Positions 20,157-29,517 of a stretch of DNA of 64,000 nucleotides are shown piece by piece. The position numbers and the translations under genes were made by a program. The notes beneath the pieces were generated by a model that saw nothing but the letters and a program-made list of their open reading frames with translations, searched no databases and was not told the DNA's origin. The number at the start of each line of letters is the position of its first letter. Positions within the stretch are counted from its first letter, which is position 1. The DNA is taken from NCBI RefSeq assembly GCF_905171775.1, contig NC_053492.1, forward strand, positions 302,291,865 through 302,355,864. Reading direction: 5' to 3'. The DNA comes from Rana temporaria. Its lineage: Eukaryota; Chordata; Amphibia; Anura; Ranidae.

Positions 20157-22281
20157 TGGCGAGTTTAACTCTGAGCTTGACCTTCATTTACTCACTCAAC
20201 ACCTGGTTACTTCACCACCGATTATACATACATCCCTTAAACCCAAATCACTATTTTTCCCAACAAAATCTAAGGGACCGTATCTAGAATCATTCTATAG
20301 AGTAGTGATCGCTGAATTCCAACAGCTATGCCAACATTCAGCCCTTCTAAACAAACACCATAATTTTAACCTTAAATCAGGAGAGAGAGCATCTCTCAAA
20401 CGTTTCCTCAATAATCCTGATCTCATAATCAAACCAGCTGATAAGGGTGGAGGCATCGTAATCCAGGACAGACAGTCCTATGTACTTGAAGCCTTGAGAT
20501 TACTAGCCGATACCAACACCTACAAAAAACTAACAATTGATCCCCTCCCCCTTTTTCGTGAAGAAGCCGACACTCTTATCTCACAAGCCACAGCTGACCT
20601 AGTCATTGATAAGAAAGAAGCAGCTTTTCTACGAAAAGACTTCTATAGCACCCCATATTTTTACCATCTACCAAAGGTACACAAGGACTCATCACATCCA
20701 CCCGGTAGGCCTATTGTTGCCTCTATGAACAGTGTAACCAGTGGTTTTTCATTATACATAGATTCTTTCCTGCAGCCCCTAGCTCAAAAACTCCCATCGT
20801 ACATACGTGATTCTATACATCTCACGGAACTCTTGTCCCCCTATGCTTGGCAGGAGAACTACTCCTGGCTGTCTTTGGATGTCAATTCCCTATACACTTC
20901 CATTCCCCATAACATTGGGCTCCGTGCGATACAGGAATTTTTATTCTCTGACCCCCTGCTTAATTCAAAACAGATGGCCTTCATTTTAGAGGCTACCTCC
21001 TTTTGCCTTAATCATAATTATTTCCACTTTGAAGGCGACTTCTACCTACAGACCCATGGGACAGCAATGGGGGCAAATTTTGCCCCGTCCTATGCCAACC
21101 TGACCATGGGCCTTTGGGAGAACCTAGCCATATGGAAAGACAACCCTTTCTCAAGACACATTATATTTTACGGCCGATACATCGACGACATTGTAATCAT
21201 CTGGGATGGCCCTTCCAGTCTGGTGAATAGTTTCGTCGATCACTGTAATGCCAATCAGTTAGGACTCTCTTTCTCTTTCGTGTGGAATCAGGAATCTCTG
21301 GCCTTTCTTGACCTAGAATTATGTCACGAACATAACAACATATTCGTCCGCAACTACACTAAACCTACTGCAGGAAATTCTTACCTGCATTATGATAGTT
21401 GTCACCACCCATTATGGGTTAAAAACATACCCAAAGGCCAATTCTGCCGATTACGCCAAAACTGTACCAAAGATAGCGACTATATCCTCCAAAGTGCTCA
21501 TTTAAAACAAAAATTTCTTGAAAAAGGGTACCCGGAACCATTAATAGATCATGCTTACAACATCTTTCTCCCCGGAAAAAAACCCAAAACTGTTAAATCA
21601 CCCGAAAAACCTGCTGTACGTTTTATTACCGGCTTCCATGGACAATATAAAAAAATGGAACAGATTCTTTCAAAACATTGGAATATACTTAAACAAGACC
21701 CCCATTTAGCTACTACCTTGTGTGATAAACCTAAAGTCACTTACAGAAGAGCTCCTACCCTTAAAAACAAGATAGCACCCAGTAGGTTAAAAAGTCTTAA
21801 ACCGTTAGATTCCACCTGTCTGATCCCACTTAAAGGGATGTACAGGTGCAACAAACCTAGATGCAAAACCTGTCCATTCGTCACCCACGGCCAAAAAGAT
21901 TTCTTCCATAGAGGTAAATCATACTCGCTGGACAATTTTCACAATTGTTCCAGTGACTATGTGGTGTACTGTATCACATGCCCCTGTAAACTTCTTTATG
22001 TCGGACGCACCATCAATCCTCTGAGACAGCGTTTTGGTGCACACCGACGCTTCGTTGAGGCTGGTTGTGACGAACACAGTGTGCCTCGTCATTTTCTGGA
22101 GCACCACGACCAGTCTACGGAGGGCCTACGGGTATGGGTCATTGAATCCATACCTAGGGGCCTCTCCGAGGCTGAGCGTTTCTCCAGACTGTGCGAACGC
22201 GAGACCTTCTGGATATTTACCCTTGATTGTCTCTCTCCTCTCGGCCTCAACGAAGAATTAGATGTCAATGCCATTCTTTAA
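20152..22281 (+). CDS. Penelope-like polyprotein: reverse transcriptase plus GIY-YIG endonuclease
   Basis: A PLE reverse transcriptase copies element RNA at a nick made by its own GIY-YIG nuclease. The frame is open for about 710 codons. There is no ATG before mid-protein, and GTG at 20305 is only a formal start. Counting from 20305: KPADKGGGIVI at about 44, LPKVHK and PPGRPI at 121-135, motif A SLDVNSLYTSIP near 188, motif B GTAMGANFAPSYAN near 251, catalytic YIDD at 292, KPTAGNSYLHY near 353, a cysteine cluster CNKPRCKTC near 515, and GIY-YIG (VYCITCPCKLLYVGRT, then RQRFGAHRR) at 553-580. No stop or frameshift interrupts these motifs, so decay is limited to the N-terminus. A stop at 20149 lies in the inverted segment. 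The start codon was either truncated or lies in a lost upstream part. Confidence 0.92.
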   Translation, partial: DIGEFNSELDLHLLTQHLVTSPPIIHTSLKPKSLFFPTKSKGPYLESFYRVVIAEFQQLCQHSALLNKHHNFNLKSGERASLKRFLNNPDLIIKPADKGGGIVIQDRQSYVLEALRLLADTNTYKKLTIDPLPLFREEADTLISQATADLVIDKKEAAFLRKDFYSTPYFYHLPKVHKDSSHPPGRPIVASMNSVTSGFSLYIDSFLQPLAQKLPSYIRDSIHLTELLSPYAWQENYSWLSLDVNSLYTSIPHNIGLRAIQEFLFSDPLLNSKQMAFILEATSFCLNHNYFHFEGDFYLQTHGTAMGANFAPSYANLTMGLWENLAIWKDNPFSRHIIFYGRYIDDIVIIWDGPSSLVNSFVDHCNANQLGLSFSFVWNQESLAFLDLELCHEHNNIFVRNYTKPTAGNSYLHYDSCHHPLWVKNIPKGQFCRLRQNCTKDSDYILQSAHLKQKFLEKGYPEPLIDHAYNIFLPGKKPKTVKSPEKPAVRFITGFHGQYKKMEQILSKHWNILKQDPHLATTLCDKPKVTYRRAPTLKNKIAPSRLKSLKPLDSTCLIPLKGMYRCNKPRCKTCPFVTHGQKDFFHRGKSYSLDNFHNCSSDYVVYCITCPCKLLYVGRTINPLRQRFGAHRRFVEAGCDEHSVPRHFLEHHDQSTEGLRVWVIESIPRGLSEAERFSRLCERETFWIFTLDCLSPLGLNEELDVNAIL

Positions 22282-23041
22282 ATATCCAAATATACATATT
22301 CTTTACATTTTTACCACATATCTACACGTGTATGTGGATGCATGCATATGTGTGTTTATGTATGCAGCCCTACATACACGCGCATTCTTCTTCCCCCTTT
22401 TTTTCCCACCCCCCCTATCTTCCCCTATACTCTATTACTTATCAGTTCCCATTTACATCTGGGCCTGATATATTCAATGATTGTTCCTACTTGTCCTTGT
22501 TTTGTATTTCATTATTTAATTTTATTTTTATTTTTGATATTTATTTTTGATATGATCAATCCTTATTTTTACCTTTATTTTTATTATCTGTATTTTTATA
22601 TTTATATTTAATTTCATGTTATGGCTATATCTGCCTCATCATAGCCTTGTGGTTCTATTGCCACTGCCCGAAGCATCACCCCTTATTGGCATTCCCATTA
22701 TAATATCACTTTAAACTAAGGCACCGTTTATATATCCTTATTCTGGTGGCCCTCTAGTGCCCAAAGCTTGTATTACGTTGCCTCAACTTTTTAATCATGT
22801 TTCCCCTACCATATGTATACACAGTCACTTTGACTACACATATGTAGATAATCATTTAATATCCACCCTCCTCAGATTATACTTTTCCATTTGTATTATA
22901 TACATATATATATATAAGTCTTGTCCCGCTGTCAGTTTTAATCAAGTAATTCGATTCACTTTCGTTTGCTCGTTATCCTTGTACGCCCATTGGTCGGCAC
23001 TGATCACATGACTGTTTAAAATATGAGCCCTGTCTTCCATT

Positions 23042-23105
23042 CACTACACTTGAAAAAGGAGCGCGCTGGTCTTTTCCGTGCGCCGGCTCTGAAACGCGTT
23101 GTGGT
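23042..23105 (+). ncRNA. Hammerhead-ribozyme-like motif in PLE G tail
   Basis: The flanks ACTAC and GTGGT can pair (stem I). CTTGAAA stands where CTGATGA is expected. GAGC-GCGC pairs with GCGC-GGCTC across a short loop (stem II). GAAA follows, then palindromic ACGCGT and GTT (stem III and cleavage site). Hammerheads with a tiny palindromic stem III are known from PLE terminal repeats. The core box deviates from CTGATGA, so activity is doubtful. Confidence 0.5.
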
Positions 23106-23315
23106 CCCCCTCAGCCTCCGTCCGACCTGACGTCACGCAACAGCTGATGAATCCATTGCCCAGCAGCGGCACAACAACCAGGACTCAGCCGTCTCTCTCC
23201 CCGGCTCTCTCCGGCTGCCCAGCTCTGACGCTTTGCGGACTGTCTGCTACAGATGCACGCCAGCTTCCACGACTGCACCATATTATTATGATGTAAGTGC
23301 TGGATATATATTTTT

Positions 23316-23365
23316 ATGTCTTAAATTAAAAGCAGCATACTCAGAGGCGCTTCCCTCTTTTTGTC
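23316..23365. repeat. Inverted terminal segment of PLE G, right copy
   Basis: Exact reverse complement of 20107-20156. It ends CTTCCCTCTTTTTGTC. Confidence 0.93.
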
Positions 23366-23697
23366 TTTCTCTTGCATACACCGAGCTGACTTCGCTCCTG
23401 GATAGCAGCCCTGAATTACTGCCTTCAACCACATCAGTTCCTCATTTTCATCAACTACAACCTCTTTAGGCATTTTTGCTGGGACTGAACCTATCATGGA
23501 TTTTTGAATATCACCAGTCACACTGTATATCCCCAATGTGCTTTGTGATTTTTATCTCAAACTAATCGATCCTTTTTAAATCAACTTTATTATCATTATT
23601 TTTATTATTATTATTTTTATTTTTATCTATTGTTAACCCTTTAGTTGATTGTTCTGTGCAAACACCCTGAGCGCTGTACTCCACCCATTTTTTTTTT

Positions 23698-23714
23698 ATT
23701 AAGAAAAATCAAAA
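23698..23714. repeat. Right 17-bp target duplication of the PLE
   Basis: Identical to 20090-20106. LINE C 3' sequence resumes after it. Confidence 0.88.
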
Positions 23715-23726
23715 CATCAAGTCTAA

Positions 23727-24606
23727 GGCCCCATACACACGGGAGGATTTATCCGCGGATACGGTCCAGCGGACCGTTTCCACGGATAAATCCTCTCGAG
23801 GATTTCCGTGGATTTCTATGCGATGGCGTGTACACACCATCGCATTGAAATCCGCGCCAAAATCCTCTGGGGATGACGTGTCGCGCCGTCGCCGCGATTA
23901 TGACGCGGCGACGTGCGTGACGCTGTCATATAAGGAATTCCACGCATGCGTCGAATCATTACGACGCATGCGGGGATCCCTTCGGACGGATGGATCCGGT
24001 GAGTCTATACAGACCAGCGGATCCATCCGTTGGGATGGATTCCAGCAGATGGATTTGTTTGGCATGTCAGAAAATATTCTGCTGGAATCCATCCCAGGGG
24101 AGAAATATCCGCGGAAACAGATCCGCTGGAGTGTACACACCATAGGATCTATCCGCTGAAACCCATTTGCTGGGATTTTTCAGCAGACATGTTCGGTCGT
24201 GTGTAGGACCGAGCGGACAGAATTCCAGCAAACATTTGCCCGCCGGGCCTTTTCCCAGCGGACAAATATTCCTGGACTTGTTTTAAAACAGTCCGCTGGA
24301 ATCCTGCCCGCTTGGACATGTTCTGTCGTCTGTACAGACCTACCGTACATGTCCGAGCGCCCGCCATCCCTCGCATGCTTCGAATGACTTTGACGCATGC
24401 GTGGAAGCATTTAACTGGCAGGCCCGCCCACGTCGCCGCGTCATCGTCGCGGCGACACCGCGGACACGCCCCGCGTATTGTTTACGCGCAGATTTCTGTA
24501 CGATGGTTAGTACAGCCATCGTACAGAAATCCCGGGCAGACATGTACGGTGAAAACGGTCCGGCGGACCGGTTTCATCGTACATGTTTGCCCGTGTGTAC
24601 ACGGCC
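23727..24606. mobile_element. Composite GTACACACGA-family MITE
   Basis: The left end GGCCCCATACACACGGGAGG follows TAA. The right end CCCGTGTGTACACGGCC precedes TTA. The left part (to about 24060) matches the GGATTTATCCGC subfamily of 16697. The right part (from about 24180) matches the ACATGT subfamily of 25847. Both halves carry a GCATGC(G/T)TCG motif, so it looks like two MITEs joined or one inserted in the other. Confidence 0.8.
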
Positions 24607-24804
24607 TTACATACAATGAACGTACATGAACATACATTTATGTAAAGTCACAAGGCACATTAATGTTGCAAAAATGTTTTAAGGCCATAAAAACCATCAA
24701 TAATTCAAACCAACTACCTGGGGTTGGCATAGTGTCACAGTATGGCCGTTAATGAGAACACAACAGGTTCCTTATTGAGAGAAGAGAATAAGAAAATAGA
24801 AATG

Positions 24805-24837
24805 GAGGTAGGAGAGAGCAAGAGAAAGGGAGAGAGA

Positions 24838-24868
<31 letters not shown>

Positions 24869-24901
24869 GGAGAGAGAGAGAGAGAGAGCGAGAGAAAGAG
24901 G

Positions 24902-24943
<42 letters not shown>

Positions 24944-24944
24944 G

Positions 24945-24975
<31 letters not shown>
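24805..24975. repeat. (GA)n-rich tract followed by (TA)n
   Basis: About 130 bases of almost pure AG dinucleotides and GAGAG variants, then about 30 bases of TA. It lies in the 3' untranslated region of LINE C. All frames are open, giving artificial Arg/Glu-rich or Ser/Leu-rich proteins. Confidence 0.95.
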
Positions 24976-24979
<4 letters not shown>

Positions 24980-25846
24980 CATATACACACAAGAGGGGGG
25001 GGGTCAAGGGAAGTGGGGAAGGGGTCATCAGTGTCACCGGTCCTCCACCAAATTAATCCCATAAATTAGACTCCACGATGTTTACTCGGTATGACTAGGC
25101 CAGCATCAACTAAAGCCTAGGAGTTATGAGCCTGAAAGTGTTGAGCTGTTTGAAAATGAGTCCAGCATGCCCATGTGTTTGTAAATTCCTGAAAACGCTC
25201 TTGGGAGAAGTGAATTAGTTCTTCCATTTCTTCAATTTTAGAGATTCCACCGAACCATTCCCCAATCGTTGGAACGTGTGTGGAGCACCAATGTACCGGA
25301 ATGCAAAGCCTCGCCGCATTCACCATATGCATGGCAAGGGATTTAAAGTATTCAGGCCTGGTTAAGTGTGTATGATGCAAGAGGTATTGTGCCGGGGAAT
25401 AGTCTAGGGTATAAGTAGTAACATGCGTAATAATCTCATGCACCTCTTTCCAAAAGGGCTGAAGAGACTCACAATCCCACCATATGTGGAGCATAGACCC
25501 CTTCCCCCTCCCACACCTCCAGCACGTGTCAGGGATAGTCGGTGAAAATTTGTGTAAGAGAGTCGGGGTCCTATACCAACGTGTTTCAATTTTGTAGCAG
25601 TTTTCCTGTATAGCAACATTAAGGGATCCCTTATGGGCATATTCATTAATACAGGCCCAATCATCCTCATTCAGGGAGAGTTGAAGATCAGATTTCCAGG
25701 CCCTATGAGCTGAGTCTGGGTACCCGGGGGTGTCATCCAGAAGGATCTTATATATACTAGAAATTAAGTGTCTCTGTCAGGAAGTTTGCGTACACAGAGA
25801 TTCGTAAGGCGTCAATTGTCACATTCAAGTCTCCGACGACGACTGA

Positions 25847-26306
25847 GGCCTTGTACACACGACCGAACATGTCCGCTGAAACTGGTCCGTGGACCAGTTT
25901 CCGCGGACATGTCCGACCGTGTGTAGGGCCTAGCGGACAGTTTTCCGGCCTAGCGGACAGGTTTCCAGCGGACAAAAGTTTCTTAACATGCTAAGAAACT
26001 TGTCCGGTGGAAACCTGTCCATCGGATATGTCCGATGGTTAGTACACCTAACCATCGGACCGAAATCCCCCGCATGCGTCGAAGTGATTCGTCGCATGCG
26101 TGGAAGCATTGAACTTCCTGGTTTGCGCACGTCGCCGCGTCATTGTCGCCACCACGTCGCCGCCACGTCACCGCGTTTTCTGTCTGCGGGGAATTTGGTC
26201 TGATGGTGTGTACACACCTCAGACCAAAACCTCCCAGCAGACATGTCGGATGAAAACGGCCTGCGGACCGTTTTCATCGGACATGTCTGGTCGTGTGTAC
26301 AAGGCC
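25847..26306. mobile_element. GTACACACGA-family Harbinger MITE, TGA duplication
   Basis: Ends GGCCTTGTACACACGACCG and GGTCGTGTGTACAAGGCC. TGA is duplicated at 25844-25846 and 26307-26309. It sits inside LINE C ORF2. The interior has CGGACATGTCCG palindromes. Confidence 0.92.
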
Positions 26307-27731
26307 TGAGAAGAAAGAAAATGTTGTAACTGCCTATAGGACCAGAAGGGCAAAGAGTTGGATGGGGACTTAGACACTAGATCCTCATAAGAACGAGGAG
26401 ATCCATGAGAAAAAACTGATGTGCTAGGAGTTGGTCATGCAGCCATTCCTTCTCTAGGAAGAAAGACCATAGTCCTGGTATAAAGTCCGCATTACCTCTT
26501 AACGTGGTTAGGGGTCCAGGTACCGAGGAGAAAGATGGGGCTTTTTTCGCCCGCTCAAAGGCCCTAAGGGAGGGAAGGAGAAGAGGATGTGACTTAATTT
26601 CTGAGGGCCAATGTTGAGGTGATATCCAGGGAAGCGAGCCAAGAGAGGACTGTGTGAATGACTTTTCTAAAACCACCCAAGTCTTCCTCTTCTCATGAAT
26701 GTTCCAGTCCACCACTCGCATAATGTGACTTGCCAGGTAGTATAGAAAAAGGTCTGGTAGACCAATGCCACCTTTAGCCTTCAAGCGAGTGAGCCGAGCA
26801 TATTTAATACGGGGAGGTGAGTTTTTCCAAATGAACAATGAGCAAGCCCTCTTGTACGTCGCAAAGAAGGATGGCAGCAGGCTAATCGGGAGACATTGTA
26901 CAAGGTACAATAGGCGTGGTAAGATAATCATCTTCAGGAGGGCCGAACGGCCAAACCAAGAGACATTGAGGGCCACCCAGTCTTTTAAATCCTGCTGAGC
27001 TTTTTTTCAGGGCAACCAGGAAATTCTCGTTATAGAGGTGGGCAAAATCTGCCGTAATTTGAATACCCAAATACGTGATGGCTTTTGTGCTCCAAAGAAA
27101 TGGAAAGGAACTCTGACAACAGTCCACGTCATACTTCGAAAGCGATACATTTAGAGCAAGAGATTTAGAATAATTGATCTTAAAATGGGATAGCATCCCG
27201 AAGTGCTCTATGTCCTTACCAAGTTCGGTAAGGAAACCCTTGGTGGCGTCAGGGAAAGAAGAACGTCATCGGCGAAAGCCGCAACTTTATATTCCCTACC
27301 TTTCACCAACAAGCCCCTGATGTCGGGATTACATCGCAATTTATTTAGGAAGGGTTCCAAGGACAGGACGAAAATCAGGGGGGATAGGGGGCAGCCCTGA
27401 CATGTACCGTTACCGACATGTACCGACAGGTGACCATTAGCCCGCACACACGTGCTAGGTGTAGAATACAGTGCAGAGATATGGGCCAACATGCAAGGAT
27501 GAAGGCCAATTTATTTCAAAACCTCCTGCATGTAATCCCAGGCCACCCTGTTGAAAGCCTTTTCCATGTCTAGGGACAGAAAGAAGCCCTGGGTCTTAGA
27601 AATAGTAAGCCAATGGTGGAGATTTTCCAGGGACAAAACCTACCTGGTCCTGGGAAACCAGGCCAGGCAACAGTGGGGATAACCTGTTCGCTAAGATCTT
27701 AGCGTACAATTTGATGTCCATATCAGAATAG

Positions 27732-28389
27732 TGTACTTACCAAGGCCGAGATGCCGAGAGCGGTTCGCTGTTGCGACTAAGCGCAGTCCGCCCCCTGGAG
27801 GTGGTGCAGAGGGTGGATGGCACCAAGAGGCACAAGCTACCAGCAGGCAGGGTAGAGCTTGTGTGGAAGTCCTGTAGAACTGGAGCAAGGACTGATGGGT
27901 ATCAGGGTCCAGCAGAAGAAGACTGGTAGAAAGTCCAGAGCAGGCTGAGGCTCAAACACAGGTAAGCAAACAATCCAGGTCACAGACTGGGGATCAAGGC
28001 ACTGGAGACAAGAGGCAGAAAGTCAATGTGCAGGAGACTGAAGGTGAATCCGGGTCACAGGCCGAGGGTCAAACACAGAAGGCAGGAATAAAGTCCATAA
28101 AACAAGCCAAGGTCGGGTCCAATAGAAGATCAGAGTAGGTCAGGGTCAATCCGGGTCACAGCAGGTAATCAATCAATCAGAAATCAGGAACTCAGGTACA
28201 GTAAGCTGAAGACAAGCCAGCAATTTCCTTTGAGCATCTGCTCAGCTTTATAGGCAACCAGGAAGTCATGTGGAAGTCATGTGGTGCGTGTCATGTGACA
28301 GCCAGTCAGTAGCTGAAGGTTTCTTTGACAGCTCCCACTGACAACATTGCTGCCATCTAGTGTTCAGAATCCAATATGTTTCTCTGACA
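27732..28389 (-). mobile_element. LTR-like insertion in LINE C
   Basis: Read on the minus strand, the segment starts TGTCAGAGAAAC and ends GTAAGTACA, i.e. TG...CA ends. A TATAAA box (minus strand, about 28250) lies roughly 140 bases in. The LINE frame resumes on both sides (ISLLNV / DIKLYAK). A clean 5-bp target duplication was not found; only ATC is shared at the junctions. A solo LTR is my best guess and its exact edges are uncertain. Confidence 0.5.
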
Positions 28390-28548
28390 ATCCACATTGA
28401 GAAGTGATATCGGTCTATAATTCTAGACCTGCGTAGCATCCTTGCCCTCCTTTGGTATGACTGTTATATGGGCCACTGACATACGGTTCATTGAAGCAGA
28501 GGGAGATGCCAGGGTGTTAAAGGTATCTATCATCTTAGAAGACAAATA

Positions 28549-29242
28549 GCCAGATTCAGTAAGACGGGCGCATCTTTAGTTCGGCATAGCGCATCCCATT
28601 TGCACTATGCCGACGTAACATAGTGAGGCAAGTACTATATTCACAAAGCACTTGCCTCCTAAGTTACGTCAGCGTAGCGCAAATGGCCCGGCGTAACCCC
28701 GCCTAATTCAAAATAGGCAGGTAAGGGGCGTGCTCCATGTAAATTACCCGTGACCCTATGTAAATGAGGGCCGTTTGTACGGCGCATGCGCACATGCTCA
28801 GAATCACGTCGGAAATACTCAATGCTTTCGACGTGAACGTCACCTATGCCCATCCCCATTCACGTACGCTTATGCAAACTACGTAAAATATGACGGCTGT
28901 TCCGTCGTCCATACTTTGCATGGGCTGCGCCATCTTTTTGGTGGTTTATCTTTACGCCTGAAAAACACCTTATGTAAACAGCGTATCGGGCGAAAGTACG
29001 TTTGTGAATCGGCGTATCTTGCTAATTTACATATTCTAGGCGTAAATCCACATACACGCCCCTAGCGGCCAGAGTAAATATGCAGCTAAGATACAATGGC
29101 GTAGGAGACTTACGCCGGTCGTATCTTAGCAACATTTAAGCGTATCTCAGTTTGAGAATACACTTAAAGATACGACGGCGCAGATTCGGACTTACGACGG
29201 CGTATCTACTGATACACCGTCGTAAGTCTTACTGAATCTGGC
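28549..29242. mobile_element. MITE with GCCAGATTCAG termini
   Basis: Ends GCCAGATTCAGTAAGAC and GTCTTACTGAATCTGGC, a perfect 17-bp inverted repeat flanked by TA on both sides. The interior is rich in ACGTCGTA-type palindromes. The termini resemble GGGCYAGATTCAG of the element at 8727, so it may be a Harbinger relative with altered target preference. Confidence 0.85.
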
Positions 29243-29269
29243 TAAGTATGTTCAGAAAGGACTTATATA

Positions 29270-29517
29270 GCCAGATTCAGAAAGAGTTAAGCCGGCGTAT
29301 CAGTATAGTAGGGTCACGATTCATTAGCATAAAACAATCCCACCTCTTCACAATTTTAATTAGGCACGCTTAGGCCGGCACATTTACGCTACACCGTCGT
29401 AACTTAGGACGCAAGTGCTTTGTGAATACAGCACTTGCCTCTCTAACTTACGGCGGCGTAGCGTATATGCGATACGCTACGCCTGCCTAACGTTAGGCTC
29501 TCCTACCTGAATCTAGC
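29270..29517. mobile_element. Shorter MITE with GCCAGATTCAG termini
   Basis: The left end GCCAGATTCAGAAAGAG and right end CTGAATCTAGC, flanked by TA, lie only 27 bases from the preceding MITE. This copy is shorter with the same kind of interior (GTAAGTTACG blocks). It is inserted independently into LINE C. Confidence 0.75.

Larger units (their letters stand above)
20107..23697 (+). mobile_element. Complete-looking PLE insertion (PLE G)
   Basis: A 3.6-kb PLE lies between 17-bp duplications. It starts with a 50-base segment (20107-20156) that is the exact reverse complement of 23316-23365 in its own 3' tail. An RT plus GIY-YIG frame follows to 22281, then a 1.4-kb tail with a hammerhead-like fold (23042-23105). 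The tail ends in a T run at 23688-23697. PLEs are known to carry terminal repeats in direct or inverted order and to integrate with variable duplications, so this arrangement fits. It lies in the 3' untranslated region of LINE C. Confidence 0.88.
22282..23697 (+). other. PLE G 3' tail (pLTR region)
   Basis: A/T-rich non-coding tail with a short TATATA run near 22906. It contains the hammerhead-like structure and the right copy of the inverted terminal segment. No reading frame here resembles a known protein. Confidence 0.7.

Noticed and set aside
24742..25062. Arg/Glu-rich and Ser/Leu-rich frames of about 80-125 codons
   Set aside because: Products of the GA dinucleotide tract, open in several frames.
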